A model generated the notes under the pieces. The model did not search any database, was not told the DNA's origin, and saw nothing but the letters and a program-made list of their open reading frames with translations. Source: Zancudomyces culisetae (Eukaryota > Kickxellomycota > Harpellomycetes > Harpellales > Legeriomycetaceae). Taken from it: a stretch of 36,592 bases of DNA. Of the stretch, positions 25,840 to 36,563 are shown in pieces. Where the stretch lies: positions 1-36,592 of the forward strand of contig LSSK01000007.1 in assembly GCA_001969505.1 (NCBI GenBank), in the 5' to 3' direction. The stretch's first letter is position 1; each line of letters starts with the position of its first letter. The translations under genes and the position numbers were made by a program.

Positions 25840-28683
25840 CTATTCACTAAGACCCCTAAAGTTTTGTAATGTAACATTAGCCATAAAACATGGTATACTT
25901 CCCAGGTCGGAAATATAATGCTTGATGTCAGTACCTAAGCCCCGGATATACTCTCTACTAGCACCTCCAATGAGTTCAATCCTGCTTTCACGACCATTAC
26001 CCCTCCCACCAGTAGAAGAGGGACCAGAAGCCTCTGCACTCGATGCAGCAGTATTTCTACCACCACCAACATCACCAGAATTTCTAATTACAAAATTAAA
26101 GCAAGTATCCCTCAGGTATACAGATGAGAACCTAATGGATCCGTTTTTGTTGAAAACAACATCATAACCCAAAATATCTGCAACGGTTTGTGTGAATTCT
26201 TTAATCTCCTCTTTAAACGCCTCGCGAAGCCTGGAAATGAGTTTTTGTTCGTCTGCCAGCTTTTCCTTGAGTTGAGAAATCTCAAGATTCAGATTGTCGA
26301 TAGTAGGGCGTAAGGAAACAAGAGTAGAAGGCTGAATTGATAATGATGTTGGTGTTAATCCTAATGGTGGTTTCGATATCGATTCGGATACTTTTTCCAT
26401 TGAAGAATCTTCGGTGTGTTGTTGTTGTTGTTGTTGCGATCCGTGCTCGTTTCCAGACTGCGGTGTATGTGGATCTATAGGAAATCCGAGAGATAACGTT
26501 GTGCTTTTCTTATTGTTTGGCTCTGATGATGTCACTTTAAATAATTGCTCCAGTAAAGACTTGTTTTCTGCTTTTAGCTTTTCCAACGTTTCGGTTCGAA
26601 TTTTAAAATCATTGGATGCAGGGTTGTCCTTCAACATCAATACGCGAGTGGTAAGAGGATTGTAGCCACCATTGCCGAGCTGAAGCTGTAGAGAATGGAT
26701 ATGGGTCTCGTGGGTTTCGATGGTCTTTTCCAAAGTGCTTTTCATATCTGATAGACTTTTGATCTTGGCATTCAAGCCATCAATTTCTATGGATTTGGAT
26801 TCTAAATCAACAGATAATTGCTTTATTTTATTTTCTAGCCCAGTGAATATGGCACCAGTGCGAGGGATAGAAGCTGTAGTCGCCGAAGATAAGGGGAAAG
26901 ATGAAAGAGAAGGAGCGTCGGCGGAACCGGTTGGTTGGCTGGCTTGATTAGCACTGAAACTGCCTTCGAGCTCTTCAATCCACTTGCGTTGCGTAATCAA
27001 CAACTCTTCCAGGTCTTGTATTCTTTTGGTTTTAACGGAATCAAATGAGCCATCAGCGGCAAGACTTTCTTCTTCCAGATCGTAGGATTTGAGTTGGTGT
27101 CTTAAAAACTCGATTTCTTTACCTGAACTATTTTTACTTTTTTCTAAGAACACTACTTTCCGAGAAAGTATTTTGTTTTCGTTCACAAAGGTTTCACACA
27201 TTGCTTTACACTCCTTTAGTTTCGCCTCTAATGTATCTATAGATTCCTGCTTTGTATGAGTGGATTCTAACAACCCTTTCACTTGTGTGGTTAGTGATTG
27301 TATTTGGCCTTGTAGTTTGGATACCTCCACCGCTGCTTTGTATGGCGAATCAAATGCATTATTTTCGGCAAATACTTTGCTCCACTCTCTCTTTTCCTGT
27401 TCAACCATGTTGTACTTTGCCTCCAACTCTGCAAACTGGGACTTCAACTCCCCGGTGAACCGCAGTTTACTTTCCAGACTTTCGATCTTTTCCTCCAAAA
27501 GCAGACAGTTCCTAACTTTAGATTCGGCATCCTCTATCTTTTTTCTAAGCTCAGTATTTTCATTCGTTAATTCCGATATCTGTGTTAGCAATCGACCAAT
27601 TTCCCTTTCCATACCAGCAATAAAGGCGTCGTTTTTCTTTTTCGAAGGCGTTACGGTTGTTTCTTTTTTAATATTGTCTATATCTGAGGTTATTTGCTCT
27701 GGATTCTCCTCCTGCAGAGGCGTTTCATTGTTCTCAATCGTTTCCGTTTGGACAGAATCTTGATATTCTACATCCCCAGCAGCATTATCCAAAATTTCAT
27801 TTTTTGTTATGTATGCTTCTAAATCCTGGATTTTCTTTTGTTTAGCGTGAAATAGTGTTCTGATACTCGCTATGGTATCCCCTTCAACTAGACTCTCGCC
27901 GTGCTCTACACTCAGTTCGTTATAAAGACCCAACACCTGGGCCTCTAATATTTTTCCACGGCTTTCTGCATCAACCAACTTTTCTTGTAATTCTTGAACT
28001 GCTCTGTGACCTTCAGAGTTTCGATTCTGGCTGGTTTCAGAAAGTTGAATATACTCTTCCTCCTTTTGTCTCAGTAGTTGTCTATAGTTATTTTCAGCCC
28101 GCACAGCGCTTAAATTCTGGGCCTCCAACTTTTTTTTCAAATTTTCAAGCTGAGATTGCAACTTTTGTTCGCTATCAAATAAAAATTGCTTTTCATTTTC
28201 CAGGGTTTTAATCTTTTGAGTAGAATGATCTAATGCATTGGAGCTGTCTTTTTTCAGAGCTTCAACCTCCATTTCGCGTTTCTCTAGTTTGTTCTTGAGC
28301 ATGGATATTTCGTACTGCAATTTGATGTTCTCTGTCTTGCTCTGATCAAGATCAAGTCGTAATTTTGACTCGCTATTCTCGCTGTTCAAAAGTTTGTGGA
28401 ATGCTAAACTCGGTTTGGCAAGTCTACTGGCAAACCCTGCTGTAAAGCCACCGTTGGTCGTGATGGTTGCTCTGTTTTGTCTATTTTCACCTCCTAGATC
28501 AATTTTGTCTTGAGTCTCATTTTTATCAGCCAAATGTAATTTCTTTAAACGTAATCTAGAAACCCCAGAGCCAGATTCGGATCCAACTGGTGGTGCCACT
28601 TTTGGGGTGGACAGGGTGGTAGCTGTAAATGAATTATCATTTTGATCGTAGTTATCTGGTTTCCTTTTCTTATTGTTGCTCAT
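25840..28683 (-). CDS. MAD1: Spindle assembly checkpoint protein Mad1
   Basis: 947 residues, ATG at 28683, single exon. It is a long coiled-coil protein that recruits Mad2 to unattached kinetochores and seeds Mad2 conformational conversion. Visible features: a basic N-terminus; extended heptad-rich coiled coils from about 110 to 640; a Mad2-interaction motif RVLMLKDNP (Arg680-Pro688), matching the (K/R)-phi-phi-x-n-P pattern; a six-Gln run near 755; the conserved helix ISRLREAFKEEIKEFTQTV (RLR at 818-820, where animals and yeasts have RLK for Bub1 binding); and a C-terminal RWD-like fold with ILGYDVVFNKNG and SIPCFMANVTLQNF. The RWD part holds a Gly/Ser/Ala-rich loop (about 870-900). The length exceeds yeast Mad1 (749). 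Mad2 binding is inference from the motif. Confidence 0.95.
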   Translation of the reverse strand: MSNNKKRKPDNYDQNDNSFTATTLSTPKVAPPVGSESGSGVSRLRLKKLHLADKNETQDKIDLGGENRQNRATITTNGGFTAGFASRLAKPSLAFHKLLNSENSESKLRLDLDQSKTENIKLQYEISMLKNKLEKREMEVEALKKDSSNALDHSTQKIKTLENEKQFLFDSEQKLQSQLENLKKKLEAQNLSAVRAENNYRQLLRQKEEEYIQLSETSQNRNSEGHRAVQELQEKLVDAESRGKILEAQVLGLYNELSVEHGESLVEGDTIASIRTLFHAKQKKIQDLEAYITKNEILDNAAGDVEYQDSVQTETIENNETPLQEENPEQITSDIDNIKKETTVTPSKKKNDAFIAGMEREIGRLLTQISELTNENTELRKKIEDAESKVRNCLLLEEKIESLESKLRFTGELKSQFAELEAKYNMVEQEKREWSKVFAENNAFDSPYKAAVEVSKLQGQIQSLTTQVKGLLESTHTKQESIDTLEAKLKECKAMCETFVNENKILSRKVVFLEKSKNSSGKEIEFLRHQLKSYDLEEESLAADGSFDSVKTKRIQDLEELLITQRKWIEELEGSFSANQASQPTGSADAPSLSSFPLSSATTASIPRTGAIFTGLENKIKQLSVDLESKSIEIDGLNAKIKSLSDMKSTLEKTIETHETHIHSLQLQLGNGGYNPLTTRVLMLKDNPASNDFKIRTETLEKLKAENKSLLEQLFKVTSSEPNNKKSTTLSLGFPIDPHTPQSGNEHGSQQQQQQHTEDSSMEKVSESISKPPLGLTPTSLSIQPSTLVSLRPTIDNLNLEISQLKEKLADEQKLISRLREAFKEEIKEFTQTVADILGYDVVFNKNGSIRFSSVYLRDTCFNFVIRNSGDVGGGRNTAASSAEASGPSSTGGRGNGRESRIELIGGASREYIRGLGTDIKHYISDLGSIPCFMANVTLQNFRGLSE

Positions 28684-30011
28684 TTTATATGGCTGAATAT
28701 TTTCTAGTTATTGTTGTTTAAAGGGGCACCTTTTTTGTAATTTGCTAATTTCGCCCTACTCTGCAATTTTTATGATTTGGTTAATGTATCGTATTAATCT
28801 ACCGGACTAGGTGCAATAATCTGTAGAATAACCAAAAAAAAAAGATAATCCTGGCCACTGTACCAATATTACGTTGGGAAATTAGGCTGGGTGTATTCAG
28901 TTTTTAAGAATAACAGCAACTATTTTCCTTCAAATATATATATTTTTCCTAGCTATACCTGCAAAACCTCCAAATCACAATATTTTATTGTTTATTTTTT
29001 TTTCAGCTTTATTTTTCACAGTATTTGTTTAGTCGAAATTTGGACTTTAAACGAAAAGTACGATTCTATTTTAAAATCGCTTAGAACAGTGTGAAAAAGG
29101 CTAAAAAGCCAAAAAGATCGAGAAACAGCACTTTGAGGTATTGAAAGCAGACGTCTAGTCTAGTGTGCAACTCTGGTGGTAATGTAACAAAAGTTTATGC
29201 TTTTTCAAGTTATACATGAGTTTATTAAGAACAGTATCAAACAAAATAAGAAAGGAACAAATGAATTCTAAAAAAACATTTTGAAAAGTTAACACAGCTA
29301 GTGCGGCGGTCTATTCTAGTTCGAGAAATATAGTAAATTGACAGAAGGTTAGTTTGTGAATAATTTATCAGGAAAATGTATAAAATAGTAGCAAGAGCTG
29401 GATGACTCGAGTACAAAAGAATGAAAAATCAGAATGTTGTATATACGAATATATACGTTGTAGAAATATGCTTAATCACAAAGGCATACAAAAATTGTAT
29501 TATATTCATACTGACGTGCAAATATAAAAAAAAAAGATTCATCATTTTCTTTTCTTGGTAAATTGAAGGTATGAAAATTATAATAAAATATACTTACGTT
29601 GTACATTTCAAACCGTTCCACCCAGCTCTTCACCTACCAGAAGCACTTTTGATGGTGCAGTTTAGTTTTTTGCAAAAGACTAGAGTTGTGAATTAGTTTT
29701 ATATAAAAATGGGAAAATAAACACCTTTTATAGATATTTTTTTGCGCTTTTGTTTTTTATTTAAACCAAAATGATGAAAAATTTTTTCACTTAGCAAGCA
29801 GAAATTACCAAATAAATCCAATTGAATGAAGCTTAGCTTAGTGATCACTTTAGTATTGGTAGAAGGCATATTTATAATTTAGTAGCTAAAAAGCACAAAG
29901 CAAAAAAAAAAAACAAACCAAGATTTATACATTGAAATCTAAGATATAATAATTAAAGGCAGACGGAACATTTAAAATTAAAAAAGGAAGGAAGGAGTGA
30001 AATAAAAAAAT
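28684..30011. other. Intergenic between MAD1 promoter and LSG1 3' end (1.3 kb)
   Basis: AT-rich. On the - strand an 82-nt block (29598-29679) is framed by CTCTAG and a perfect GTAAGT donor, but all three frames hold stops; see findings. A 67-codon frame (28891-29094) opens at GTG and is not supported. Confidence 0.5.
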
Positions 30012-32241
30012 CTACGAATAGATACTGCCGCTTCTAACTTTGATATTCTTTTTACCCTTTTTATGATTTTTGGTGGGGTCGCGGAGGTTTTTACCATATG
30101 ATGAGGAGGTGGTAGAACCATCAGCAGACGAGAGTTTAATTGATTGAGCCATTGAAATGGCATTTTCAACGTTAGAGATGACGGGAAGAGCGTTTCCGCT
30201 GTTGTCAACCTTGTAAGAGGTTACAGCTGATTTGTATCCCTGTTTTTGGCCCTTGAATTTGGGTAGCATAGAAGAGATATTGCCTTTGTTGGTAGCAGCT
30301 AGAGAGTCAATGAAGAAGGAAGAGTCGATCTCGGCAGCAGTATTTGTGGAGGCATTGGAGGACGACAATAGGGAAGAGTTGAGGACTTTGGTGACATTTT
30401 GACGGTTGGAGGCAGGATGGTGAACAACAAGCGAGCCAGTCTCCGGATCTATAAAGTTTTTGGAGTTTTTCTTGAGGAATTGGGACTGATCAAATAGTTC
30501 TGCATTGAAGGTAGGAGCATCGACGCTGGGTGGAGGATGAGTATAGAGCAGTTTTCCAGTGACATAGTCCTTTAAGATGATACGGGCAGCTCTGGATTCG
30601 TCAGGATTTCCCTGGCCACTCTTTGTCAAGCCTCTAGCAGCTGCAAACGAAACCAACAGATCCTCACCAGTAGGAGTTGAAGAAGTGCTGTTACCAGGTT
30701 TGCTAGAAAACACAGAGATTCCATAGGTGGCTTCAATGACCCAGGCAGGAATGCGTTGAGCAACCAGAGCAGCTGGACCAGTATATTCGGTCAGTTGGTC
30801 GATGGGTAGGACACCGTTGATTACCATGTCGGCTTTGGTGGTTGCAAATGTTGGGAATACCAACCCTGGACAATCACACAGCATAATGTTTTCGGTAAGC
30901 AGGATGGTCTGGAAATGTTTTGTCTTGCCAGGCATTGAACCGACAGATACCTTTTTTGAGCCGAGAAGTGCGTTGATAGTGGAAGATTTACCGACGTTTG
31001 GATAACCGACCAAACCAATCACAACTCTGTTTTGTGGCTGAGATTCAACACTGCTCTTTGCAAATACAGATTTCTTTAAGACCGAAACAAGTTCTTCTGG
31101 GGAAAGCACGCTTGTTCTTGCCCGTTCTTGTGTGAGCTTGATTTCAGACAATCTTTTTTCTAGCTCTTCTTCAGCCTTGTCAATATTTTCTTTTCGATCT
31201 TGATCCTTGGCTGCTTCCTGATCTGGGCTATTGGAGAGTTGTTGCTTTAAAAGTTCTTGTTCCTCTGTCTGCTTTACTACTGCTTCTTTTGCAGAGAAAA
31301 ACATATACTCAATATTGTGCTTTTCAAAATAATCTGCCCAATACTCTCGTTGTTTCTCAGTAAGCAAATCGGCCTTGTTTATAAGCAAGTAACATTTCTT
31401 GTGTGGATCTATTTCCTTACAATACACTTCCAGATCCTCACAGCGGAAGAGTAATGGGTTTCGTGCATCTACTATTTGAACTACTATTTGTGATCTCTCA
31501 AGAACTCTCCACAATTGTCTCCATACCTCGATATTTCGTTCATAGGGTGTCAATAGCAGCCCTTCTTGTTCTTGTAGCATTGCCAGTTCTCGTCTCCACT
31601 CCAAAAAGTCTTCTCTCTCCATTTTGTGTAATTCGTCTGCTGTAGTTTCCTTTGTCCATTTGGGTCTATTCAAATGGTAGTATCAGTGGACCATCAGTAA
31701 CCATATTTACATTTAGTTAAAAAGTAAAGAGTTTGAAGAAAATACAAAGTTTTATCTACCTTCTAGGAACCTTCAGTCGGCTTTTATTTTCTTTATGTTT
31801 TTCCAAAACCTGTCTCTCTTCTTCTTTTGATAGCAAAAACAAATTTCCTCCGTTTAACGATGCTTCTGCCTTTGAAATAATTTTCACGTTTCTTTTTTCT
31901 GCTGTAAAATCCTTATCAGCAAGCTGGGCTGTGTGTAAAAATTCTTCCAAATCACCCTGTTGGGTGATAGACTGCATTTTGACCCATTTCGCCCCATCGT
32001 CCAGCTCGGTAGTATGCTAATTTCCAGTTGTAATATACAATTGTTGTTTAATAAAATGCAATGAAATTTAAATAAGAGCAACATGGCTAAGAAATAATAA
32101 CCAAAATAATAATAAGACTTGTCTAAATAAAATTCTTACCTTGATAACTTCTCCATCAACTGGCTTTCGTTGCCCTTCGAATCTTTTTCTAATAACGGCT
32201 CTACCCAAGCCTGAATTATTGGCTTTGTGTCTTGGTGGCAT
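30012..32241 (-). CDS. LSG1: Large-subunit GTPase 1, Lsg1 (3 exons)
   Basis: Circularly permuted cytoplasmic GTPase that releases the export adaptor Nmd3 from pre-60S ribosomes. Assembled as complement of 30012-31665, 31760-32016 and 32140-32241, giving 670 residues. Exon 1 (MPPRHKANNSGLGRAVIRKR...) ends at EVIK before GTAAGA. Exon 2 starts HTTELDDGAKWVKMQSITQQ and ends in phase 2 at ...LKVPR. Exon 3 continues RPKWTKETTADELH. G motifs occur in the permuted order: G4 NKAD (216-219), then G1 GYPNVGKSS (340-348), then G3 DCPGL (384-388). SVGSMPGKTKHFQT lies between G1 and G3. A charged coiled insert (about 250-300) separates G4/G5 from G1. The C-terminal tail is Ser/Asn-rich and ends in a basic stretch KNHKKGKKNIKVR. 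Introns are 94 and 123 nt; frames fit at both joins. Confidence 0.95.
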
Positions 32242-33872
32242 TTTTTCTATTATTGACTTTTCAAATTAATTGCAAAGTTCTGTATAACCCGAATCTTGGA
32301 GTTTGTTGATCGTTTAAAATATCTTTGAATCGAAACAGGGTGCAAGCCAAAAATAGTTCTGTCGCAAATTGTTTTATCTATTAGTATCTTTTTCGGGGTA
32401 GTAATCCAGCTGCGGTTATTTACACACAATACTCAAACACGCTCGCAATACCTAAATGTTAATATTTGTTCAGAAAATGCCGATTGCGCAACAATTCCAG
32501 TATTTTTGTTTCTAGTATATCAGTGAGGCTTTATTCGCGACTTAGAATTAAGTTTCTGAATTTAGTCTAGTCTGTTATTTGTGCTGAATACTTGTAATAG
32601 TATTAGTATATTAAATATCTTAACTTTCCAGCCTAATTTTTTGTGTGTGTATTATGGCAGGATCATAAAAAAATTTTTAGTATAGCCTGAAAATTTTTTT
32701 TTTATTCGGTAATGTAGAAAAGCCATTTGTATTACTAATACAATTTAGTGTTGTGATTCCGCAGTACAAACAAGATTTTAAATGATCAGCCGCCCCCTTC
32801 TCCCACACCTCACTCCATCCCAAGAATAAATAAAAAGGCAGGAAAATGTAATCAACGCAAAAAGTTACAATCTCATAGCGCAGCTAGAACTGCTGTGTCT
32901 CCGGAATAATGTGAAATTATAGACATTATTCCAAAGGATTGGGTTAATTAGCCATGATCCCTTTGGGATAGATATTCATATATCTATTTGCGGCAATGTC
33001 AGTATTTGGGTTTCTAACTTGGACCCAAATCATTAATTCTCAGTTATCCAGCCATTCGTGTTTTGCTGGAATATACCACTCGTTGCCCACTTTTTTCTTG
33101 TTACTTTGATAACAATACCAATGATAAGTATAAGTTTTTTTTGAGTCTTTTTAATAAATAGAGCACTGTGACCTGAACACACTCTTCAAGTATAGATATG
33201 TTTGGTATACTTGTATTTTAAACTGATATGGTTACCAAAGACACTGAATTAAATACTAGAATAATAATTGCCAGCTAGACGGTAGTTAATGTGGTTAAGG
33301 GCATATATATTGTAATGATACATAATCAATAGATCAAGCCGAATCAGTATATTATTTAATGCTTATGAGGGGCAACACTGTAATCCTAAGCACTCTAACC
33401 TTGTTGAAAAAAAAAGAAAATGTATAATATAGATAATTTACTGAGCAAGTTTCCTTGTTCAAGACCAATAAAATATATTGTCGATTTACATCCAATAACA
33501 TAAATACAAGTAAAATACTAAAAAAAATACAAAAAGGAAAAGGAAAAGGGCTTGAATAATTGTAAAAGTATTGGAATTCTACTTTTAAATTCCCCATCTT
33601 CACTTGCCAAAAAATAATAAAAGTTGGTCGTTTGTGCACACATTTTGCTCGTAAAATAAAAAGTGGATGTTAAAAATTAACAAAAAAAAAAAATACGTGC
33701 ATTGTTTGCGAATAACGTTTCCATTATTACACTTGTATATTTTTTTGTTATTGTTTGCGGAAATAAATGGATATTTCTTGTGCTAAATAAATAAAGGGAT
33801 AGTATTTACTATTAACCATTTACTATTTACACTTTTTTTTAATAAAAATATATACGGATAAAGAGAAAAAAG
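32242..33872. other. Divergent promoter region between LSG1 (-) and the p24 gene (+) (1.6 kb)
   Basis: Contains a cluster of inverted repeats at 32903-33030 (listed separately). A 95-codon minus-strand frame at 33352-33639 opens at GTG and lacks family features. No coding gene supported. Confidence 0.55.
32903..33030. repeat. Cluster of four inverted repeats (hairpins)
   Basis: Perfect inverted repeats: GGAATAATGT (32903-32912) with ACATTATTCC (32923-32932); CCAAAGG (32931-32937) with CCTTTGG (32960-32966); ATAGATAT/ATATCTAT near 32968-32987; ATTTGGGT (33004-33011) with ACCCAAAT (33023-33030). They fall one after another within 128 bp of non-coding DNA. Confidence 0.8.
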
Positions 33873-34769
33873 ATGGTCAACATACTAAGCAAGACGGTGG
33901 TATTATTAAGCTTTATTTGCAGCGTACTGGCGTTTACATCCATAGTTCTTCCAAATACTGTGGATTGCTACTACGAAGTGTTGAAGAAGGGAGACCATTT
34001 CTCAATCAGTTATGAAGTTGTTGGAAAGAAACCAATCACCTTTGTTGTAAGTTCCTTTTACGTATATACTAGATGTCATTTCACTACCCACAACAGATAA
34101 CAAGAGCAGAGTAGACTACTTGTTCTTATTGATATCATTTAGCAGTACACAATTGTAAACGAGTAAAAAAATAAACAATAAACAATAAATATCAAAAATA
34201 GATGAGAAATAGCAAGAGAATAGAAATTCTTCGACGAGCGGATTCCACAGAAGGAAACTTTGGGACAACAGCCTTGGATAACGGACCATACGAATACTGC
34301 TTTGATAATCAAAATAACTATGGTTTGGTTGTCAACTTTAATCCTCACAGTCCCGAGGAGGAGCTATTCTTGACCAAAATCAGTAAGTTTGATATTTAAG
34401 ATGGAATTTTGACCCACAAAGAACAGGGTTCTAACAACTATACTAATAATAACAAAATAGTATCTGATGACGGAATCGACAAATCGATCAGAGAACTGTC
34501 ACACAATATTGAAGATGTAGTAGATCACTTTAGTTTTATGCAGTCAAGAACAGTTGAAAATGAAACCAGTAAGTATTACTTTATCCCCATTATTACAAGA
34601 GGAGAAATAGGAACAAATATTAAATGCGATAAACATAAAAATAGTATTGATGAGTCTGCAATCAAGAGTATTCTGGTGGGCAGTAATCCAATCTCTATCA
34701 TTGATAACAGTGTGTGCATGGCAAGTTTACTATGTTACATCCATCTTTAAGGCACGAGGAGTTGTATAA
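33873..34769 (+). CDS. p24/emp24-family cargo receptor (4 exons)
   Basis: Type I membrane protein of COPII/COPI vesicles cycling between ER and Golgi. Assembled as join of 33873-34046, 34202-34382, 34461-34568 and 34645-34769, giving 195 residues. Exon 1 holds the signal peptide (about 1-20) and the start of the GOLD domain with VDCYYEVLKKGD; exon 2 continues it through EGNFGTTALDNGPYEYCF. The two conserved Cys of the GOLD disulfide are both there. Exon 3 encodes the coiled-coil neck; exon 4 the family-typical SRVFWWAVIQS membrane entry, the transmembrane helix and the short cytosolic tail ending in KARGVV, with a VV ending as in Emp24/p24-beta. Phases match (0, 1, 1). Donors are all GTAAGT and acceptors all AAATAG. 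The length is normal. The subfamily call (beta) rests on the tail only. Confidence 0.92.
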
Positions 34770-35054
34770 GACATGAACTTTTAGCCAATTTTCTCTCTCC
34801 TTTGTTTTTTTTTTGTTGTTTGAATGGATTTGATATATATATTTTTTGAATAAAAATCTCTTTGTTGAATAAAAAAGAAACGTTCACTCTTCTTTATTTT
34901 CATTTTACACTTTGAGAAAACAGGAGAAAGGAAAGACAGATAAAAATAGTGTTTATTCTTTTGTGTGTATAGACAAATATAAAAGTATATATATGGCAAT
35001 CGAGTAATAATAAAAATATGGAAAATATTTAAAAAAAAGAGAAGAGAGGAGAGA

Positions 35055-36368
35055 TTAAATGTTGATGACACGAGAGAGCTTTTGAATTCTGTTTAGCAAA
35101 AGATCGCCCTTTTTAATGACAGATTGGAACTGGGCGTTCTTGTTGTCGGGACGGTTGGTTTCAACAATTTTGGCAACCTTATCGATAACACAATGGAGTC
35201 TACCAGAAGCAATATATTTGGACAGATCGCGATCAATAAATTCTTCAGTAACACCAAATGAATTGGCCATGGAGGTAAGAGTCAGTGAACGGTACGATTG
35301 GAGTAGTTGGGAATAAGCCTTGATTTTCATTTCGCGAATGTAAAAGTTACGGTGTTTGTAGAGGTACCTATTTGGTTTTAGGAACTGTTGTTCAAGCTTT
35401 GGCAGAGTATAAAAAAGCTTGCTGTACTGGCAGTCATAAAGGCTGGATAGCAGATCGGATATATAGGTGTTAGAAGGACCTGTAGTCAATTGAGATGCAG
35501 CTTGTGTCGCAGCAGAAGCAGAAGCAGCAGCAGTAGAAGTAGAGGTTGATCCAGACTTGGATTCTGCTGTTGCAGTTGGGTTTGTTGTTGGTGTTGGCTC
35601 TGGTTCAGATTCAATCAGTGAAAGAGCTTCAATGACTTCAGGAGCCGCAGTAACTTTTTTCTTGAGATCAGCACGATTCAGTGAGAGCGCGGCAGAAACA
35701 CATCCAATTTTGACAAATTCGGAAAAAGGCATAAGTTCAGGGCTGGCAAAAGTCGAAAGACAGTCAAGGAACAGCTGCGAAGCCTTGTCAAAGTCACGTT
35801 GCGAAGCCCACCATATACATTCATATGCCTTGAGACGGTTACGACGTTCCCAATCTCCACCTTTATCGACCAATTGCTTTGCGGTTTCGAATTGTTTGGA
35901 TACAAGGCTAACGTTCATTGAAAAAAAGCCAAGTTGTAGCAGACCAAAGGTAATATCAAGTTTTTGGTTAAGTGTGACAGAGGAGGAATTGAATACCTCG
36001 TTGTAGCAGGCAGAGGCTTGTTCAAACTCACAGATTTCGGCGTAGTACTCTGCCTTTTCAATCTTGGCATTGTTTTGCTCCAATTCGCCTAGTTCTTCTT
36101 TGGCGCGAGCGAGCTTGTCGTCCAATTCGCTTATGACACGTGCGTTTTCGGCTTCCATCTTGGCAAGCTGATCGGGATTGGGAAGAATATTGAGTTTGGC
36201 GCAGGTTTGTTTGTAGAGACCGGTTAGGGACCTTTGGGTAATTGCCTGATCGAGCCGTTGTTGTGCGTCTAGTTTGAGTTCGTCTGGGCCATTTACTAAT
36301 ACACTTTGGTGTTGTGCCAATTCGAGGTTTGGAACCGAAATGGCTTCCATTGAAGTATTTTCATCCAT
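35055..36368 (-). CDS. RPN7: 26S proteasome regulatory subunit Rpn7 (PSMD6)
   Basis: 437 residues, ATG at 36368, single exon. It is a PCI-domain subunit of the proteasome lid. Visible: an N-terminal helical-repeat region with EKAEYYAEICEFEQASACYNEVF, LDITFGLLQLGFFSMNVSLVSKQFETAKQLVDKGGDWERRNRLKAYE (shown in parts by family blocks), and the PCI/winged-helix C-terminus with FYIREMKIKAYSQLLQSYRS, SMANSFGVTEEFIDRDLSKY and RLHCVIDKVAKIVET. The C-terminal helix LNRIQKLSRVI matches lid-bundle helices. An insertion of about 47 Thr/Ser/Ala/Pro-rich residues (253-299; 35472-35612) interrupts the region just before the PCI domain; the usual family has only a short loop there. The gene abuts the poly-G end of the window. 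Confidence 0.96.
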   Translation of the reverse strand: MDENTSMEAISVPNLELAQHQSVLVNGPDELKLDAQQRLDQAITQRSLTGLYKQTCAKLNILPNPDQLAKMEAENARVISELDDKLARAKEELGELEQNNAKIEKAEYYAEICEFEQASACYNEVFNSSSVTLNQKLDITFGLLQLGFFSMNVSLVSKQFETAKQLVDKGGDWERRNRLKAYECIWWASQRDFDKASQLFLDCLSTFASPELMPFSEFVKIGCVSAALSLNRADLKKKVTAAPEVIEALSLIESEPEPTPTTNPTATAESKSGSTSTSTAAASASAATQAASQLTTGPSNTYISDLLSSLYDCQYSKLFYTLPKLEQQFLKPNRYLYKHRNFYIREMKIKAYSQLLQSYRSLTLTSMANSFGVTEEFIDRDLSKYIASGRLHCVIDKVAKIVETNRPDNKNAQFQSVIKKGDLLLNRIQKLSRVINI

Positions 36369-36563
36369 CTCTAGTAATTATTTAGAATGTGTAGTTTTGA
36401 ATATTGTTTTTTAATTTTCAAAATGTATGAAAATAATACTGTTATAAAAATAAACCCAGCAAAAAATAAATATAACAAAATAATTTAGTAAATAAATGAA
36501 AGCGTAATAAAAAAAAAGAAAAAAAAGTGGGGAGTTGCAAAAATTGGAGCGAGTGAGAGAGGC

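Noticed and set aside
29429-29545. Perfect box C ATGATGA with a CTGA about 107 nt away on the - strand
   Set aside because: Only a low-complexity A/T stem is possible and the spacing is long.
33121-33225. ATGATAA with CTGA at 33222 and a 4-bp flank match
   Set aside because: Box C has lost the G that pairs with box D and the stem is too short.
33352-33639. 95-codon minus-strand frame upstream of the p24 gene
   Set aside because: Opens at GTG, hydrophobic and aromatic by AT bias, no family feature.
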